Shown here: positions 1 to 8,523 of the stretch, piece after piece | How positions within the stretch are numbered: the first letter of the stretch is position 1 | How the letters are laid out: each line of letters begins with the position of its first letter | Source of the DNA: Candidatus Gastranaerophilales bacterium | GTDB taxonomy: Bacteria > Cyanobacteriota > Vampirovibrionia > Gastranaerophilales > Gastranaerophilaceae | Assembly: GCA_905235155.1 (NCBI GenBank) | Contig: CAJOKJ010000004.1 | Location: forward strand, 1-45,072 | Direction: 5' to 3' | DNA: 45,072 nt | The notes under the pieces: generated by a model | Database searches by the model: none | Told to the model about the DNA's origin: nothing | What the model saw: the letters and a program-made list of their open reading frames with translations, nothing else | Program-made: the position numbers and the translations under genes

Positions 1-126
1 TATTCTATTTTGGAATTTGTTTATTCCTTACTCTTATATTAAGTATTTTTATAATAAAAAATTGCCTTTTCCCATTTCATGCCTGTTTCGGATTATTTTG
101 ATTCGCATAGCCTACATGCTATCTCT

Positions 127-165
127 GAATTTATAAAAGTTGAGGCACACCAATTGGCATGCCTC
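127..165 (-). terminator. Terminator of the ribosomal-protein operon
   Basis: Bases 142-151 and 156-165 form a 10-bp stem (with G-T pairs) around an AATT loop. On the minus strand the stem is followed by a T-rich tail (AACTTTTAT). It lies 30-70 nt beyond the rpsI stop codon, where a rho-independent terminator would be expected. Bases 1-126 further downstream show no gene that I can support. Confidence 0.6.
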
Positions 166-197
166 GTTTATATAATATATGCAGAAAAAATAAAATA

Positions 198-593
198 CTA
201 ACGTTTTGAGAATTGGAATCTCTTTCTTGCTCTTTTGCGACCGTATTTTTTACGTTCTTTAACACGTGGGTCACGAGTTAATAAGCCTTCTGCTCTTAAT
301 ACATTTTTGTATTCTTCGTTAGCTTTAACAAGAGCTCTTGCGATACCATGTCTTATTGCACCGGCTTGTGATACAACACCACCGCCAACTGCTTTTACTC
401 TTACATCATATTTTTCTTGATTTTCTGTCAATACTAATGGTCTATATACCATCATTTCGATAGCAGGTTTGTTTCCGATATGATCCATTAATTTTTTACC
501 GTTTACAAAAATTCTGCCTTTGCCTTTTACAAGTTTAACAACTGCAATAGAGGTCTTTCTTCGACCTGTTGCTACAAATTCTTTATCTGCCAT
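198..593 (-). CDS. rpsI: 30S ribosomal protein S9
   Basis: This encodes ribosomal protein S9 (uS9) of the small subunit, whose C-terminal tail reaches the P site of the ribosome. The protein is 131 residues, normal for bacterial S9. It has the family N-terminus (ATGRRKTSIAVVKL), the GGGVVSQAGAIRHGIARAL core and a very basic tail ending in the universally conserved SKR. Its ATG shares one base with the rplM stop codon (TAATG), so the two genes are translationally coupled. It is the last gene of the ribosomal operon and is followed by a hairpin terminator. Confidence 0.98.
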   Translation of the reverse strand: MADKEFVATGRRKTSIAVVKLVKGKGRIFVNGKKLMDHIGNKPAIEMMVYRPLVLTENQEKYDVRVKAVGGGVVSQAGAIRHGIARALVKANEEYKNVLRAEGLLTRDPRVKERKKYGRKRARKRFQFSKR

Positions 594-1030
594 TATTTAG
601 CCTCCTTTTCTAATACGATAGGTTTTTGTGCTGCATGAGGATGATCCGGTCCTGCATACACTTTCAATTTTGTAAATTGAGTATCACCTAAAGTATTGTG
701 TTGAAGCATGCCTTTTACTGCTTTTTCAATTGCTAATCTTGGATCTTTTTCCATCAATTCTTTGAAACTTGCACTCTTTAATCCACCCGGATACATTGTG
801 TGGTGGTAATAAATTTTGTCAGTTTCTTTGTTACCTGTAACTCTTACTTTTTCAGCATTAATTACAATAACGAAATCACCGGTATCTACATTTGGTGTAT
901 ATTCCGGTTTGTTTTTACCTCTTAAAATGTTTGCAACTCTAACTGCTAAACGACCTAATACTTCGTCTGTTGCGTCAATTACATACCATTTTCTTTCTAC
1001 TTCAAGAGGTTTTGCTGAATATGTTTTCAT
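593..1030 (-). CDS. rplM: 50S ribosomal protein L13
   Basis: This encodes ribosomal protein L13 (uL13), an early-assembly protein of the large subunit. The product is 145 residues and shows the family landmarks [15 protein letters not shown] near the N-terminus, [19 protein letters not shown], and [13 protein letters not shown] in the second half. It lies 22 bp downstream of truA and overlaps the rpsI start by one base. The rplM-rpsI pair is nearly universal in bacteria. Attachment of this pair to rplQ-truA is an arrangement I associate with Cyanobacteria and their relatives. Confidence 0.98.
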   Translation of the reverse strand: MKTYSAKPLEVERKWYVIDATDEVLGRLAVRVANILRGKNKPEYTPNVDTGDFVIVINAEKVRVTGNKETDKIYYHHTMYPGGLKSASFKELMEKDPRLAIEKAVKGMLQHNTLGDTQFTKLKVYAGPDHPHAAQKPIVLEKEAK

Positions 1031-1052
1031 GCTTTTTTCTCCATTATGTTTT

Positions 1053-1829
1053 CTAGTATTCTACTTTCAATAATGTCAATCCGGACGGAGTGACTGTTTT
1101 TCCTGCTTTAGTACGATCTTTGGCTTTTAATACCTCAGCCATATATTCAGGATTTTTATTACTTCGTTCTATATCCAACAATGTTCCGATTATTATTCGC
1201 ACCATATTGTACAAAAATCTGTTTCCTATGATATCTATAACAACCATATCATCATTCTTCCAACAGCCTGCCTCGTATATTTCACAAACAGTATATGGAT
1301 TAGAACTTCCGGAATTTTTAAAACTTGTGAAATCATGAACTCCGATTAAATAGCCTAAAGCTTCATTCATTCGTTCAATTTTCAAGTCTTGTTCTACTCT
1401 CAACAAATCGCCGTCAAAAGCTTTTCGCTGATTTCGGTTTAAAAAAACATATCTGTAATGTCTTCTTTTTGCCGATTTCTGTGCATGGAAATCATTTGAT
1501 ACTTCGTGCACATCCGATATTGAAATATCTTTTGGTAACAGTGCATTTATTGATTTGATAAATCCAGAAGCAACAATTTGTTTATCTAAATCAACATGAA
1601 CCGTTTGTCCCGTAGAATTAACACCTGCATCGGTTCTTCCGGAAAAGACCGTTTTTATTGGTCTTGAATTGGTTGGAGTTTGTTCAACTCCTGTCAATGT
1701 ACATATTGCACGCTCTAATTCTCCTTGTATGGTTGGAGTGGGTTGCTCTTTACCATTTTCATCAAGTTGAATTTGGCTTCCTGCATAATTTCTACCTTGA
1801 TATTGTATTAAAAACGAATATCTGGTCAT
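1053..1829 (-). CDS. truA: tRNA pseudouridine(38-40) synthase TruA
   Basis: TruA converts uridines 38-40 in the anticodon arm of many tRNAs to pseudouridine. The 258-residue protein carries the conserved catalytic motif GRTDAGV with the nucleophilic aspartate at residue 67. It also has the RRHYRYVF segment and the C-terminal [15 protein letters not shown] motif typical of the family. An insertion-like polar stretch (residues about 22-33) lies before the first helix. The gene sits 4 bp after rplQ and 22 bp before rplM, all in one transcription unit. Confidence 0.96.
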   Translation of the reverse strand: MTRYSFLIQYQGRNYAGSQIQLDENGKEQPTPTIQGELERAICTLTGVEQTPTNSRPIKTVFSGRTDAGVNSTGQTVHVDLDKQIVASGFIKSINALLPKDISISDVHEVSNDFHAQKSAKRRHYRYVFLNRNQRKAFDGDLLRVEQDLKIERMNEALGYLIGVHDFTSFKNSGSSNPYTVCEIYEAGCWKNDDMVVIDIIGNRFLYNMVRIIIGTLLDIERSNKNPEYMAEVLKAKDRTKAGKTVTPSGLTLLKVEY

Positions 1830-1833
1830 ATTA

Positions 1834-2262
1834 TTATACTAATTGGATTAATGCCATTTCGCTTGCATCACCGCGTCTTGGTGGTAAGTGATAAATTCTC
1901 GTATATCCACCATTTCTATCAGTGTATTTTTTGCTGATTACGCTAAATAATTTTCTTAAAACAGTTTGTTTTGGAAGTTTTTTACCTTCTTCAACTGTTT
2001 CAAAAACTTCACCGGTAGCAACATCAATATATTGTCCGATTTCTTTATCGTAAATAAATTTAGCTGCTTGACGTCGAGATGTTAAATCACCTTTTTTAGC
2101 AAGAGTGATTAATTCTTCAGCGTATGGTCTAAGTGCTTTTGCACGAGCCAACGTAGTTTTGATTTCGCCATGAGTAAATAACTCAGTTGCTAACGCACGT
2201 AATAAGGCATCTCTTTGGTCTTTTGCCTTTCCTAGCGTATGTTTTTTTGTTAAGTGTCTCAT
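1834..2262 (-). CDS. rplQ: 50S ribosomal protein L17
   Basis: This encodes ribosomal protein L17 (bL17) of the large subunit. The 142-residue product begins with the characteristic MRHLTKKHTLGKAKDQRDALLR region and contains the KTTLARAKALRPYAEELITLA helix. The usual GGYTRIYHLPPRRGDASEMALIQLV end is complete, so the gene is full length. It follows rpoA, as in most bacteria. The extra spacing (39 bp) contains only an AT-rich stretch. Confidence 0.98.
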   Translation of the reverse strand: MRHLTKKHTLGKAKDQRDALLRALATELFTHGEIKTTLARAKALRPYAEELITLAKKGDLTSRRQAAKFIYDKEIGQYIDVATGEVFETVEEGKKLPKQTVLRKLFSVISKKYTDRNGGYTRIYHLPPRRGDASEMALIQLV

Positions 2263-2301
2263 TTTTTTATCCTTTTTATTATTTTTTAGTTATTTTCTTA
2301 A

Positions 2302-3282
2302 TTATACCAATTCTTCTTCAGGTAATTCAGGATTTGGTGCTAAATCTAAACCAAAATGATGTAATCTTTCAATTACTTCATCTGAAGATTTTTTACCAAA
2401 GTTTTTGATATTTAATAAATCATGTTCTGATTTTTTCAACAATTCTGCCATTGAATTGATACTTGCTCTTTTTAAACAATTGTATGCTCTAACTGACAAT
2501 TCCAATTCTTCGATTGTAATTGTTGTTGTAGGTTCTTCTTCTTCTACAACATCTTCAACAACCAAGCTTGGTTGATTTACAACAACAGGTTGACCTGTAA
2601 TTGCAGCAATTTGCATAAAATGATCAATCAATAATTGTGCAGATTGTGATAATGCGGTTGTTACATCGATTGAACCATTTGACCAAATTTCTAAAGTAAC
2701 TTTATCAAAATCAATTGAATCACCTACACGGGTAGGTTCTACGTTATATGCAACACGTTTAATTGGCATAAATGTTGCATCGATAGGAAGCATATCTATT
2801 GCTTGACCTGATTTTGCATCTCTTGGTACATCATGTGCAACATAACCTTTTCCTGTTTCTACTGTAATATCTGCGTGGAAACTACCACCATCTGCAATTG
2901 TACAAATTAACCAGTCAGGATTTACAACCTTAACACCTGCGGGTAATTGCAAATCACTTGCTAAAACAGGACCTGCGTGGTCTATATCTATTCTTAAATT
3001 TTGTGGTTCTTTTGAATCTGTTTTAATTACCAAACCTTTTAAGTTCAACATTACGTCAATTACATCTTCAACAACACCCGGAATTGCAGTATATTCATGA
3101 GTAATACCTTCAATCCTTGCGGCTGTAACTGCTGTACCTTCAAGACTTGATAACAATACACGTCTTAAGGAGTTACCTATTGTGTTACCAAAACCTTTAG
3201 CTAGAGGTTCAATAACAAATTTACCGTATTGTGAACCGTTTGAGTCGGTTGTTGTATTTACTGTTTTAATTTTTAAATCCAT
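2302..3282 (-). CDS. rpoA: DNA-directed RNA polymerase subunit alpha
   Basis: The alpha subunit dimerises to nucleate RNA polymerase assembly and contacts activators and UP elements through its C-terminal domain. The 326-residue protein has the N-terminal domain with the GNSLRRVLLSSLEG motif (residues about 36-50). An acidic linker (residues about 245-255, rich in Glu) follows. The helix-hairpin-helix C-terminal domain (residues about 257-315) contains ELELSVRAYNCLKRASI and LLNIKNFGKKSSDEV. The gene lies between rpsD and rplQ in the ribosomal operon. Confidence 0.98.
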   Translation of the reverse strand: MDLKIKTVNTTTDSNGSQYGKFVIEPLAKGFGNTIGNSLRRVLLSSLEGTAVTAARIEGITHEYTAIPGVVEDVIDVMLNLKGLVIKTDSKEPQNLRIDIDHAGPVLASDLQLPAGVKVVNPDWLICTIADGGSFHADITVETGKGYVAHDVPRDAKSGQAIDMLPIDATFMPIKRVAYNVEPTRVGDSIDFDKVTLEIWSNGSIDVTTALSQSAQLLIDHFMQIAAITGQPVVVNQPSLVVEDVVEEEEPTTTITIEELELSVRAYNCLKRASINSMAELLKKSEHDLLNIKNFGKKSSDEVIERLHHFGLDLAPNPELPEEELV

Positions 3283-3336
3283 TTTATTTTATCTCCCGGT
3301 TTTTAGATTTTGTTACTTGAAAATTTTAATTAATTA

Positions 3337-3939
3337 CTATTTTGAATAATACTCAATTACAAGTTGTTCCTTAAGTTCAGGATCAAGTTCTTCTCTTTCA
3401 GGAACTCTATCGAATACAAGTTTCATTGCATCTTTGTCTTTTGTAATCCAAGCAGATTCGCAAGGCATATCAATCATTTCTATTACACTTTTTACAAATG
3501 ATTGGCTTCTTTCTTTTACTGTAACAACATCACCTGCTTTTAACAAGTATGATGGAATATCCACTTTTTTACCGTTCACTAAAACGTGACCGTGATTAAC
3601 AATTTGTCTTGATTGTTTTCTTGTAATACCAAAACCAGCTCTGAACAATACGTTATCTAATCTTGATTCTAATAATTGTAAAAGAATTGTACCTGTAACG
3701 CCTTTTCTTCTTGCTGCTTCATTGTAGTATCTTGAGAATTGTTTTTCAGATACTAAATATGTTAATCTGATTTTTTGTTTTTCGTTTAAGTGTAACGCAT
3801 ATTCAGAAAGTTTCTTTCTTACTGCACCGTGTTGACCTGAAGCAGTTTGACGCATTGAAGAAGTTAACTTTCTGTTTGATAAGTCTTTTACTCCGAAGTT
3901 ACGGAATAATTTGTTTCTTGCTCCTGTATATTTTGACAT
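3337..3939 (-). CDS. rpsD: 30S ribosomal protein S4
   Basis: S4 (uS4) is a primary 16S rRNA-binding protein of the small-subunit body. The 200-residue product has the S4 RNA-binding domain (LLESRLDNVLFRAGFG, then QIVNHGHVLVNGKKVDIPSY) and the conserved C-terminus ending in VIEYYSK. Its N-terminus is short and lacks the zinc-binding cysteines found in many S4 proteins, so this is a cysteine-free form. It is placed between rpsK and rpoA, as in many Firmicutes-like operons. Confidence 0.98.
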   Translation of the reverse strand: MSKYTGARNKLFRNFGVKDLSNRKLTSSMRQTASGQHGAVRKKLSEYALHLNEKQKIRLTYLVSEKQFSRYYNEAARRKGVTGTILLQLLESRLDNVLFRAGFGITRKQSRQIVNHGHVLVNGKKVDIPSYLLKAGDVVTVKERSQSFVKSVIEMIDMPCESAWITKDKDAMKLVFDRVPEREELDPELKEQLVIEYYSK

Positions 3940-3978
3940 TTTATTTTCCTTTTTTCTTTCTAATCGTTATTAACAATA

Positions 3979-4365
3979 CTATACTCTACGTTTTTTAGGA
4001 GGTCTGCAACCATTGTGAGGGATTGGAGTTACGTCTTTAATTAATGTAATTTCCAAACCTGCTGCTTGAATTGCTCTGATTGCTGTTTCACGTCCTGAAC
4101 CAGGTCCTTTTATATAAACTTCAACCTTTTTCATACCTTGATCAATTGATTTTTTTGCAACTTGTTCTGCCGCAGATTGTGCTGCAAACGGAGTACCTTT
4201 TCTTGCTCCTTTAAATCCTGAAGCACCTGCTGTCGCCCAAGCAATTGCATTACCTTGAGTATCAGTTGATGTTACGATTGTATTATTAAATGTTGATTGA
4301 ATATGAACAACACCTTGTAATACATTCTTTTTTTCTTTTTTCTTTGTTGTCTTTGGTCTTGCCAT
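3979..4365 (-). CDS. rpsK: 30S ribosomal protein S11
   Basis: S11 (uS11) is part of the platform of the 30S subunit near the mRNA exit. The product is 128 residues. It has the lysine-rich N-terminus and the conserved core [36 protein letters not shown] and VKGPGSGRE-type segment (here [14 protein letters not shown]). The canonical [13 protein letters not shown] end is present. It lies 47 bp behind rpsM and ahead of rpsD in the same transcription unit. Confidence 0.98.
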   Translation of the reverse strand: MARPKTTKKKEKKNVLQGVVHIQSTFNNTIVTSTDTQGNAIAWATAGASGFKGARKGTPFAAQSAAEQVAKKSIDQGMKKVEVYIKGPGSGRETAIRAIQAAGLEITLIKDVTPIPHNGCRPPKKRRV

Positions 4366-4412
4366 TTGTCTATTTCCTTTTACTTAATTATAATTCTTTC
4401 TAATCGCTTATA

Positions 4413-4784
4413 CTAAACTGTTTTCTTCTTAGTAATCGCTAAACCTTTTTTACCTCTGCGAGTTCTTGCATTTGTTTTTGTTCTTTGACCTCTGCAAGGT
4501 AATGAACGTTTGTGACGCATTCCTCTGAATGAGTTAATTTCTTGTAAACGTTTAATATTCATAGATACAGAACGTCTTAAATCACCTTCGATTTCGTAGT
4601 GACTTAATTCTTCACGTAATAACTTAATATCTGCATCTGTTAAATCATCTGTTCTTAAATCTTCTGATATACCTGTTTTTTCTAAGATTTTTTTACTTGT
4701 AGCAGGTCCGATACCGTAGATGTAAGTCAATGCGATAATCATTCTTTTGTTACGAGGTAAATCTACCCCTGATAGTCTTGCCAT
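4413..4784 (-). CDS. rpsM: 30S ribosomal protein S13
   Basis: S13 (uS13) lies in the head of the 30S subunit and forms inter-subunit bridges. The 123-residue product begins with the family N-terminus ([14 protein letters not shown]), has the helix-two-turn-helix [17 protein letters not shown], and ends with the basic [25 protein letters not shown]-type tail. The distance from rpmJ is 166 bp, unusually long for this position. That spacer holds a cluster of small hairpins, listed separately. Confidence 0.98.
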   Translation of the reverse strand: MARLSGVDLPRNKRMIIALTYIYGIGPATSKKILEKTGISEDLRTDDLTDADIKLLREELSHYEIEGDLRRSVSMNIKRLQEINSFRGMRHKRSLPCRGQRTKTNARTRRGKKGLAITKKKTV

Positions 4785-4950
4785 TTCTTTTTCCTTTATT
4801 TAATGTGTTTTACTTTACTATATAACTCGTATAATTAGTTTATTGTTCCACACTTCGCTGTCATTCGCTTTATTTTACTTCGTAAAATTGTCGCTCATTA
4901 GCTTCGTGCTGCTTCAAGTTACGCACTTCGTGCTCCACTCTACACAAAAA
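4785..4950 (-). repeat. Hairpin-rich spacer between rpmJ and rpsM
   Basis: This 166-bp spacer interrupts an otherwise compact operon and is richer in G and C than its surroundings. It contains several short stems closed by a GAA triloop on the minus strand. Examples are ATTTTAC-GAA-GTAAAAT (4872-4888) and GCAC-GAA-GTGC (4923-4933), with further copies of the CGAAG core near 4852-4858 and 4902-4907. The pattern looks like a family of small intergenic repeats or a structured leader of rpsM. No coding frame in it is convincing. Confidence 0.5.
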
Positions 4951-5064
4951 CTAACCTTGTCTTTGTTTGTGTTTTGGATTTTCACATATAATTGCTATTC
5001 TGCCTTTTCTTTTAATACATTTGCATTTGTCGCAAATCTTTTTTACTGAACTTCTTACTTTCAT
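4951..5064 (-). CDS. rpmJ: 50S ribosomal protein L36
   Basis: L36 (bL36) is a tiny zinc-binding protein of the large subunit. The 37-residue frame reads [20 protein letters not shown] followed by a short basic tail ending in KQRQG. The zinc ligands are Cys11, Cys14, Cys27 and His32, so this is the zinc-containing form. The gene follows infA by 24 bp, as in most bacterial operons, and its length matches the family. It is short enough to be missed by automatic ORF length cut-offs. Confidence 0.96.
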   Translation of the reverse strand: MKVRSSVKKICDKCKCIKRKGRIAIICENPKHKQRQG

Positions 5065-5088
5065 TTTTACCTTCCTTATATTTATTGT

Positions 5089-5304
5089 CTATTTTAATCT
5101 GAATGTAATTCTGCCTCTTGTTAAATCGTAAGGTGTCATTTCTACTTTTACCTTATCACCCGGCAAAATTCTTATGAAATTCTTTCTTATCTTACCTGAT
5201 ATGTGTGCCAAAATTTCATGTCCGTTTTCCAGTTCCACTCTGAACATGGCATTCGGCATAGACTCTAATATTGTCCCTTCTAATTCTATTACGTCTTTTG
5301 ACAT
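5089..5304 (-). CDS. infA: Translation initiation factor IF-1
   Basis: IF-1 binds the A site of the 30S subunit during initiation. The 71-residue product is a single OB-fold (S1-like) domain. It has the conserved segments [38 protein letters not shown] and the [13 protein letters not shown]-terminus. It is the first gene of the ribosomal operon seen here, preceded by a good promoter about 30 bp upstream of its ATG. In many bacteria secY-adk-map lies in front of infA. Here the gene in front is instead the 3' end of a patatin-like gene. Confidence 0.97.
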   Translation of the reverse strand: MSKDVIELEGTILESMPNAMFRVELENGHEILAHISGKIRKNFIRILPGDKVKVEMTPYDLTRGRITFRLK

Positions 5305-5335
5305 AGTTTTCCTTTTCTAACCAGTGCGTTCTTTT

Positions 5336-5363
5336 ATAATATTCGCTAAATATTTCTTTGCAA
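5336..5363 (-). promoter_or_regulatory. Sigma-70-type promoter for infA and the ribosomal operon
   Basis: On the minus strand TTGCAA (5358-5363) and TATTAT (5336-5341) are separated by 16 bp. The predicted start site is about 25 nt before the infA ATG. It lies in the 224-bp gap between the patatin gene and infA. That gap has no open frame and no clear terminator hairpin. Confidence 0.55.
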
Positions 5364-5528
5364 GCACTTTTTTCAATATTTTCAGACACAATTTTTATAG
5401 CAAAACTGATTGTTTATAAAAAAATACCACTCTTACACGAAAATTGAGAACATGCGAAAATCAAATTATTATTACTATTTTAGGTTTTTGTAAAATTTTG
5501 TAAACATTTTTAATGTGTATATTTTTTA

Positions 5529-6722
5529 TTAAACAAATAATTCTGCGTACGAATTCAATTCTTCAATCTTTTGTGATATTTTGTTATTTATTCTCATAAA
5601 ATCTTGATTTATTGATTTTATTTTTTTAGCTGAGTATTTTCTGAATATTAGAGAAGGTTTCAACTCGTTCATAACCCTAAATTTTGCATTTTGAATATTT
5701 ATGTATACAGAATCATCTATATATGGTTTAATCTCGCATAAATTCATATATAACTCACCCAAAGCGATTTTTGCTTGCAGCACATTATTAGATTTCAGTT
5801 GTTTTATAACTGAAATTATATTTTGCTGAATTAAACCGTATTTTTTTAAAAGGTTTTTCTTTTTATCGGTCAAAACATCTCTAAAATAAGTCATTGTTTG
5901 TTCATAGCCTATCTTAATCAATTCTTTTCTTTTTTCATAAGGAGCATTGAAATCAACAATAAGTACATCTCCCGTATTTATTGTTACATAATCATATTTA
6001 TCACAATTTCCGTATGTTTCCACAATATTTTTTGTTGCAACAGATGTTACACAACTAAAAACGGTATTCAAATAATCTATGGCAGTCTTACCATTTTTAT
6101 CATAATCACCTTCAAGACGAAATTCCAAAATTCTATCTTCTGAATTGCTTAATGTTTTTGATAATTTCCACAATGGCCAACTTTTTTGCAAATCGCCATC
6201 AACCAATTCAGAATTTTCATATTTTATTGTAGTCATTAAACCAGGCAGACTTGAAGATATTCTTACAGCAGCAGCGACTTCAAAATCCGGTGTTTCAATC
6301 TTCGAAAATTCTTTACAGCTGAAATTAGTTAAATCTGTTGTAATGATTACTAAATTTTTATCTAAATCTTTAAATTTTACAGTTGGATTTTCGCCCTTCT
6401 CGTAATCTGTACCGTAAAATTTACGCTCCAGCTTCTCTCTGACCCATTCCAAAAAAACTTCACCTTTAGACAGGGCAAAAGACTTACCAAAGCCAAAGTG
6501 AATATCTCTAAACAAATCAAAATTAACTTTCAAAAACATTTCTTCTATTTCATCGGAATTATATCCCACCGCCAAAAGAGAAGCAAAAATTGCACCGACT
6601 GATGAACCTGCGAGAGTTCCTATTGCAATATCCAATTCTTTCAATGCTTGAATTGCACCTATATATGAAACACCTCTTATTGCTCCGCCGCCAAATATAC
6701 ACGTATATTTATTACTTTCCAA
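5529..6722 (-). CDS. Patatin-like phospholipase
   Basis: This is a serine acyl hydrolase of the patatin family, which cleaves fatty acyl chains from membrane lipids using a Ser-Asp dyad. The 397-residue protein shows the oxyanion-hole motif GGGAIRG (residues 11-17), the nucleophile motif GSSVG with Ser41, and the DGD motif with catalytic Asp175. No signal peptide is visible, so it probably acts in the cytoplasm or at the inner leaflet. The C-terminal third is lysine-rich and predicted helical, with no recognised domain. It starts 1 bp after the upstream membrane-protein gene, so it is the last gene of the flagellar/yidD transcription unit. The natural substrate cannot be read from the sequence. 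Confidence 0.9.
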   Translation of the reverse strand: MESNKYTCIFGGGAIRGVSYIGAIQALKELDIAIGTLAGSSVGAIFASLLAVGYNSDEIEEMFLKVNFDLFRDIHFGFGKSFALSKGEVFLEWVREKLERKFYGTDYEKGENPTVKFKDLDKNLVIITTDLTNFSCKEFSKIETPDFEVAAAVRISSSLPGLMTTIKYENSELVDGDLQKSWPLWKLSKTLSNSEDRILEFRLEGDYDKNGKTAIDYLNTVFSCVTSVATKNIVETYGNCDKYDYVTINTGDVLIVDFNAPYEKRKELIKIGYEQTMTYFRDVLTDKKKNLLKKYGLIQQNIISVIKQLKSNNVLQAKIALGELYMNLCEIKPYIDDSVYINIQNAKFRVMNELKPSLIFRKYSAKKIKSINQDFMRINNKISQKIEELNSYAELFV

Positions 6723-6723
6723 G

Positions 6724-8289
6724 TTATAATCCTCGTTTATTTATTTTATTTATATCCAAAGAATTTTCCCCCTTAAATTTAATCTCTGTATTAAAAAGAG
6801 TTTTTTTATAGTATTTCATATCACCGCTTGGTGGTAGAAAATTATTTTTCATTAATTTTTTATCAATAAATACACCATAAATAAGCCCCTCAAAAGCCAA
6901 GTACCAATTACTATCAAGTCTTAAATATTTGTATAAATTTTTATATTCTTTTTCCAAAATAATTATATCCGGTTTATTTTCAACCAATAATTTACTTGAC
7001 TTCAGTAAAAATAAATTAGACATATCACTTAAAAGACTATGCTCATAAACTTCTTCATATCTTCCGTCCATATATATTTTATTTTGCGGATATAATTTGT
7101 ATGAAGCATAGCTACCTATGCCAAAATTAGTTAATAATTTACCTTTTAATTTATTTATTTTTATAAATTCAACTTCCATAACAGGATATACTCTAAAATC
7201 TAATAAAGCATTATAATTTTTAGCAGAAATCAAATATACGGAAAATAATGTTAAAAATACTGTTAATACAGGAGTACACCAATTCGGAAATTTAAATTGT
7301 TTAAATGAATTTATAACATCTTCATAACAAAATAATGTTCCTGTAAGCACAAAAAACGGCATCAATTTAACATGTTTTATTGCCATTGCTAATGTAACTG
7401 CTAGAACCAAAAATTTTGTCTTATCAACAGTTTGCCATTTAAATCCCTTATTTTTAACTTTTAAACCTTCTATAATAAGATAAAATAAAGCCAATAATTT
7501 AAATTGTAAAAATAAATGATAATTATACGTTGAAAATATAGTAAACCACTCTACAACATGCGGTCTTGGCATAGTTATAGCCTCAAATAAAAATTTTATA
7601 TAACCTATACCGTAAGGATTTACAAATAACATTAACGGACAAATACAAGACGTAATCAAATAATATTTAAACGGTTTTTTATTTATGGCTTCGCCTATTG
7701 TATACAAAATTAAAAGTCCTAATCCCGATGCAAATCCGCCATGCATATTACCCCAGATTAAAAATAAAAAAGGAAATATACAAAGCAATTTATAATTAGA
7801 GCTTTTTCTAATTAACTCTAATATGTATAGTTCAAACATAAAAAAGAGAAAAGAAAAAGATTGACATCTTACAAGTGAATTATAAGTTACACAAAACGCA
7901 TTTAGAGCAACAAAATATATTAATAAATTTTTGTAATCACACCTTTCGCCATATTTTAATTTGACAGCTCTAATAAGCAAAAACATTACTCCAAAAAACA
8001 ATAACATTTGCAATAAAAGCAATCCTGTCGTACCAAAATAATGTTGAAACAGGTAAAAAACAACACTTGAGCCCCATTCATGATCATACCATTCGTGAGT
8101 TGGGGTATAAGACAAAAAGTCATATTTCAAAATTTGCCCTGTCTGAACAACAGCCATACCTGCAATAAGTCTTGCCCACAAATCAAAATCGTAATTTGTG
8201 GATTTAACTGTCATTGCCATACATAGCAACAAAATTAATAAATAAAAACCGACTGTTTTTGCTTTTTCAGTATTAAAATTATTTATCAT
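6724..8289 (-). CDS. Polytopic membrane protein, possibly GT-C-like
   Basis: This is a 521-residue protein with about ten hydrophobic segments, followed by a soluble C-terminal stretch (from about residue 400). The first loop carries a conserved-looking FDLWARLIAG segment, then DFLSYTPTHEWYDHEWGSS. A later WGNMHGGFASG motif and MDGRYEEVYEH in the C-terminal part are also present. I know this pattern from uncharacterised bacterial membrane proteins that resemble GT-C glycosyltransferases in layout, with an acidic/aromatic first loop. No enzymatic assignment is safe. It lies 15 bp after yidD and 1 bp before the patatin gene, which suggests a shared envelope or lipid role. Confidence 0.6.
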   Translation of the reverse strand: MINNFNTEKAKTVGFYLLILLLCMAMTVKSTNYDFDLWARLIAGMAVVQTGQILKYDFLSYTPTHEWYDHEWGSSVVFYLFQHYFGTTGLLLLQMLLFFGVMFLLIRAVKLKYGERCDYKNLLIYFVALNAFCVTYNSLVRCQSFSFLFFMFELYILELIRKSSNYKLLCIFPFLFLIWGNMHGGFASGLGLLILYTIGEAINKKPFKYYLITSCICPLMLFVNPYGIGYIKFLFEAITMPRPHVVEWFTIFSTYNYHLFLQFKLLALFYLIIEGLKVKNKGFKWQTVDKTKFLVLAVTLAMAIKHVKLMPFFVLTGTLFCYEDVINSFKQFKFPNWCTPVLTVFLTLFSVYLISAKNYNALLDFRVYPVMEVEFIKINKLKGKLLTNFGIGSYASYKLYPQNKIYMDGRYEEVYEHSLLSDMSNLFLLKSSKLLVENKPDIIILEKEYKNLYKYLRLDSNWYLAFEGLIYGVFIDKKLMKNNFLPPSGDMKYYKKTLFNTEIKFKGENSLDINKINKRGL

Positions 8290-8304
8290 GATAAACTCTT
8301 TCTT

Positions 8305-8514
8305 TCATGGCACAGGGTCGTACCCGCCGGGATTAAGAGGATGACACCTGCAAATTCGTTTTATACCCAGCCAAACACCTTTCAAAACTCCATACTTAAT
8401 TATCGCCTGTTTCATATATTCTGAACAGGTAGGCGTAAATCTGCATACCGGCGGAGTCAACTTCGATATACATTGATATACTTTTATTAAAAATAACAAA
8501 ATTTTTTTAATCAT
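8305..8514 (-). CDS. yidD: Membrane protein insertion efficiency factor YidD
   Basis: YidD is a small membrane-associated protein that aids insertion of inner-membrane proteins, usually encoded near yidC and rnpA. The 69-residue protein has an N-terminal amphipathic or hydrophobic helix. It also has the family signatures [11 protein letters not shown] (residues about 24-34) and [14 protein letters not shown] at the C-terminus. Finding it 9 bp behind flhA, away from the usual rnpA-yidD-yidC cluster, is unusual. It may support insertion of flagellar or the neighbouring polytopic membrane proteins. Confidence 0.95.
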   Translation of the reverse strand: MIKKILLFLIKVYQCISKLTPPVCRFTPTCSEYMKQAIIKYGVLKGVWLGIKRICRCHPLNPGGYDPVP

Positions 8515-8523
8515 AACAATTCA

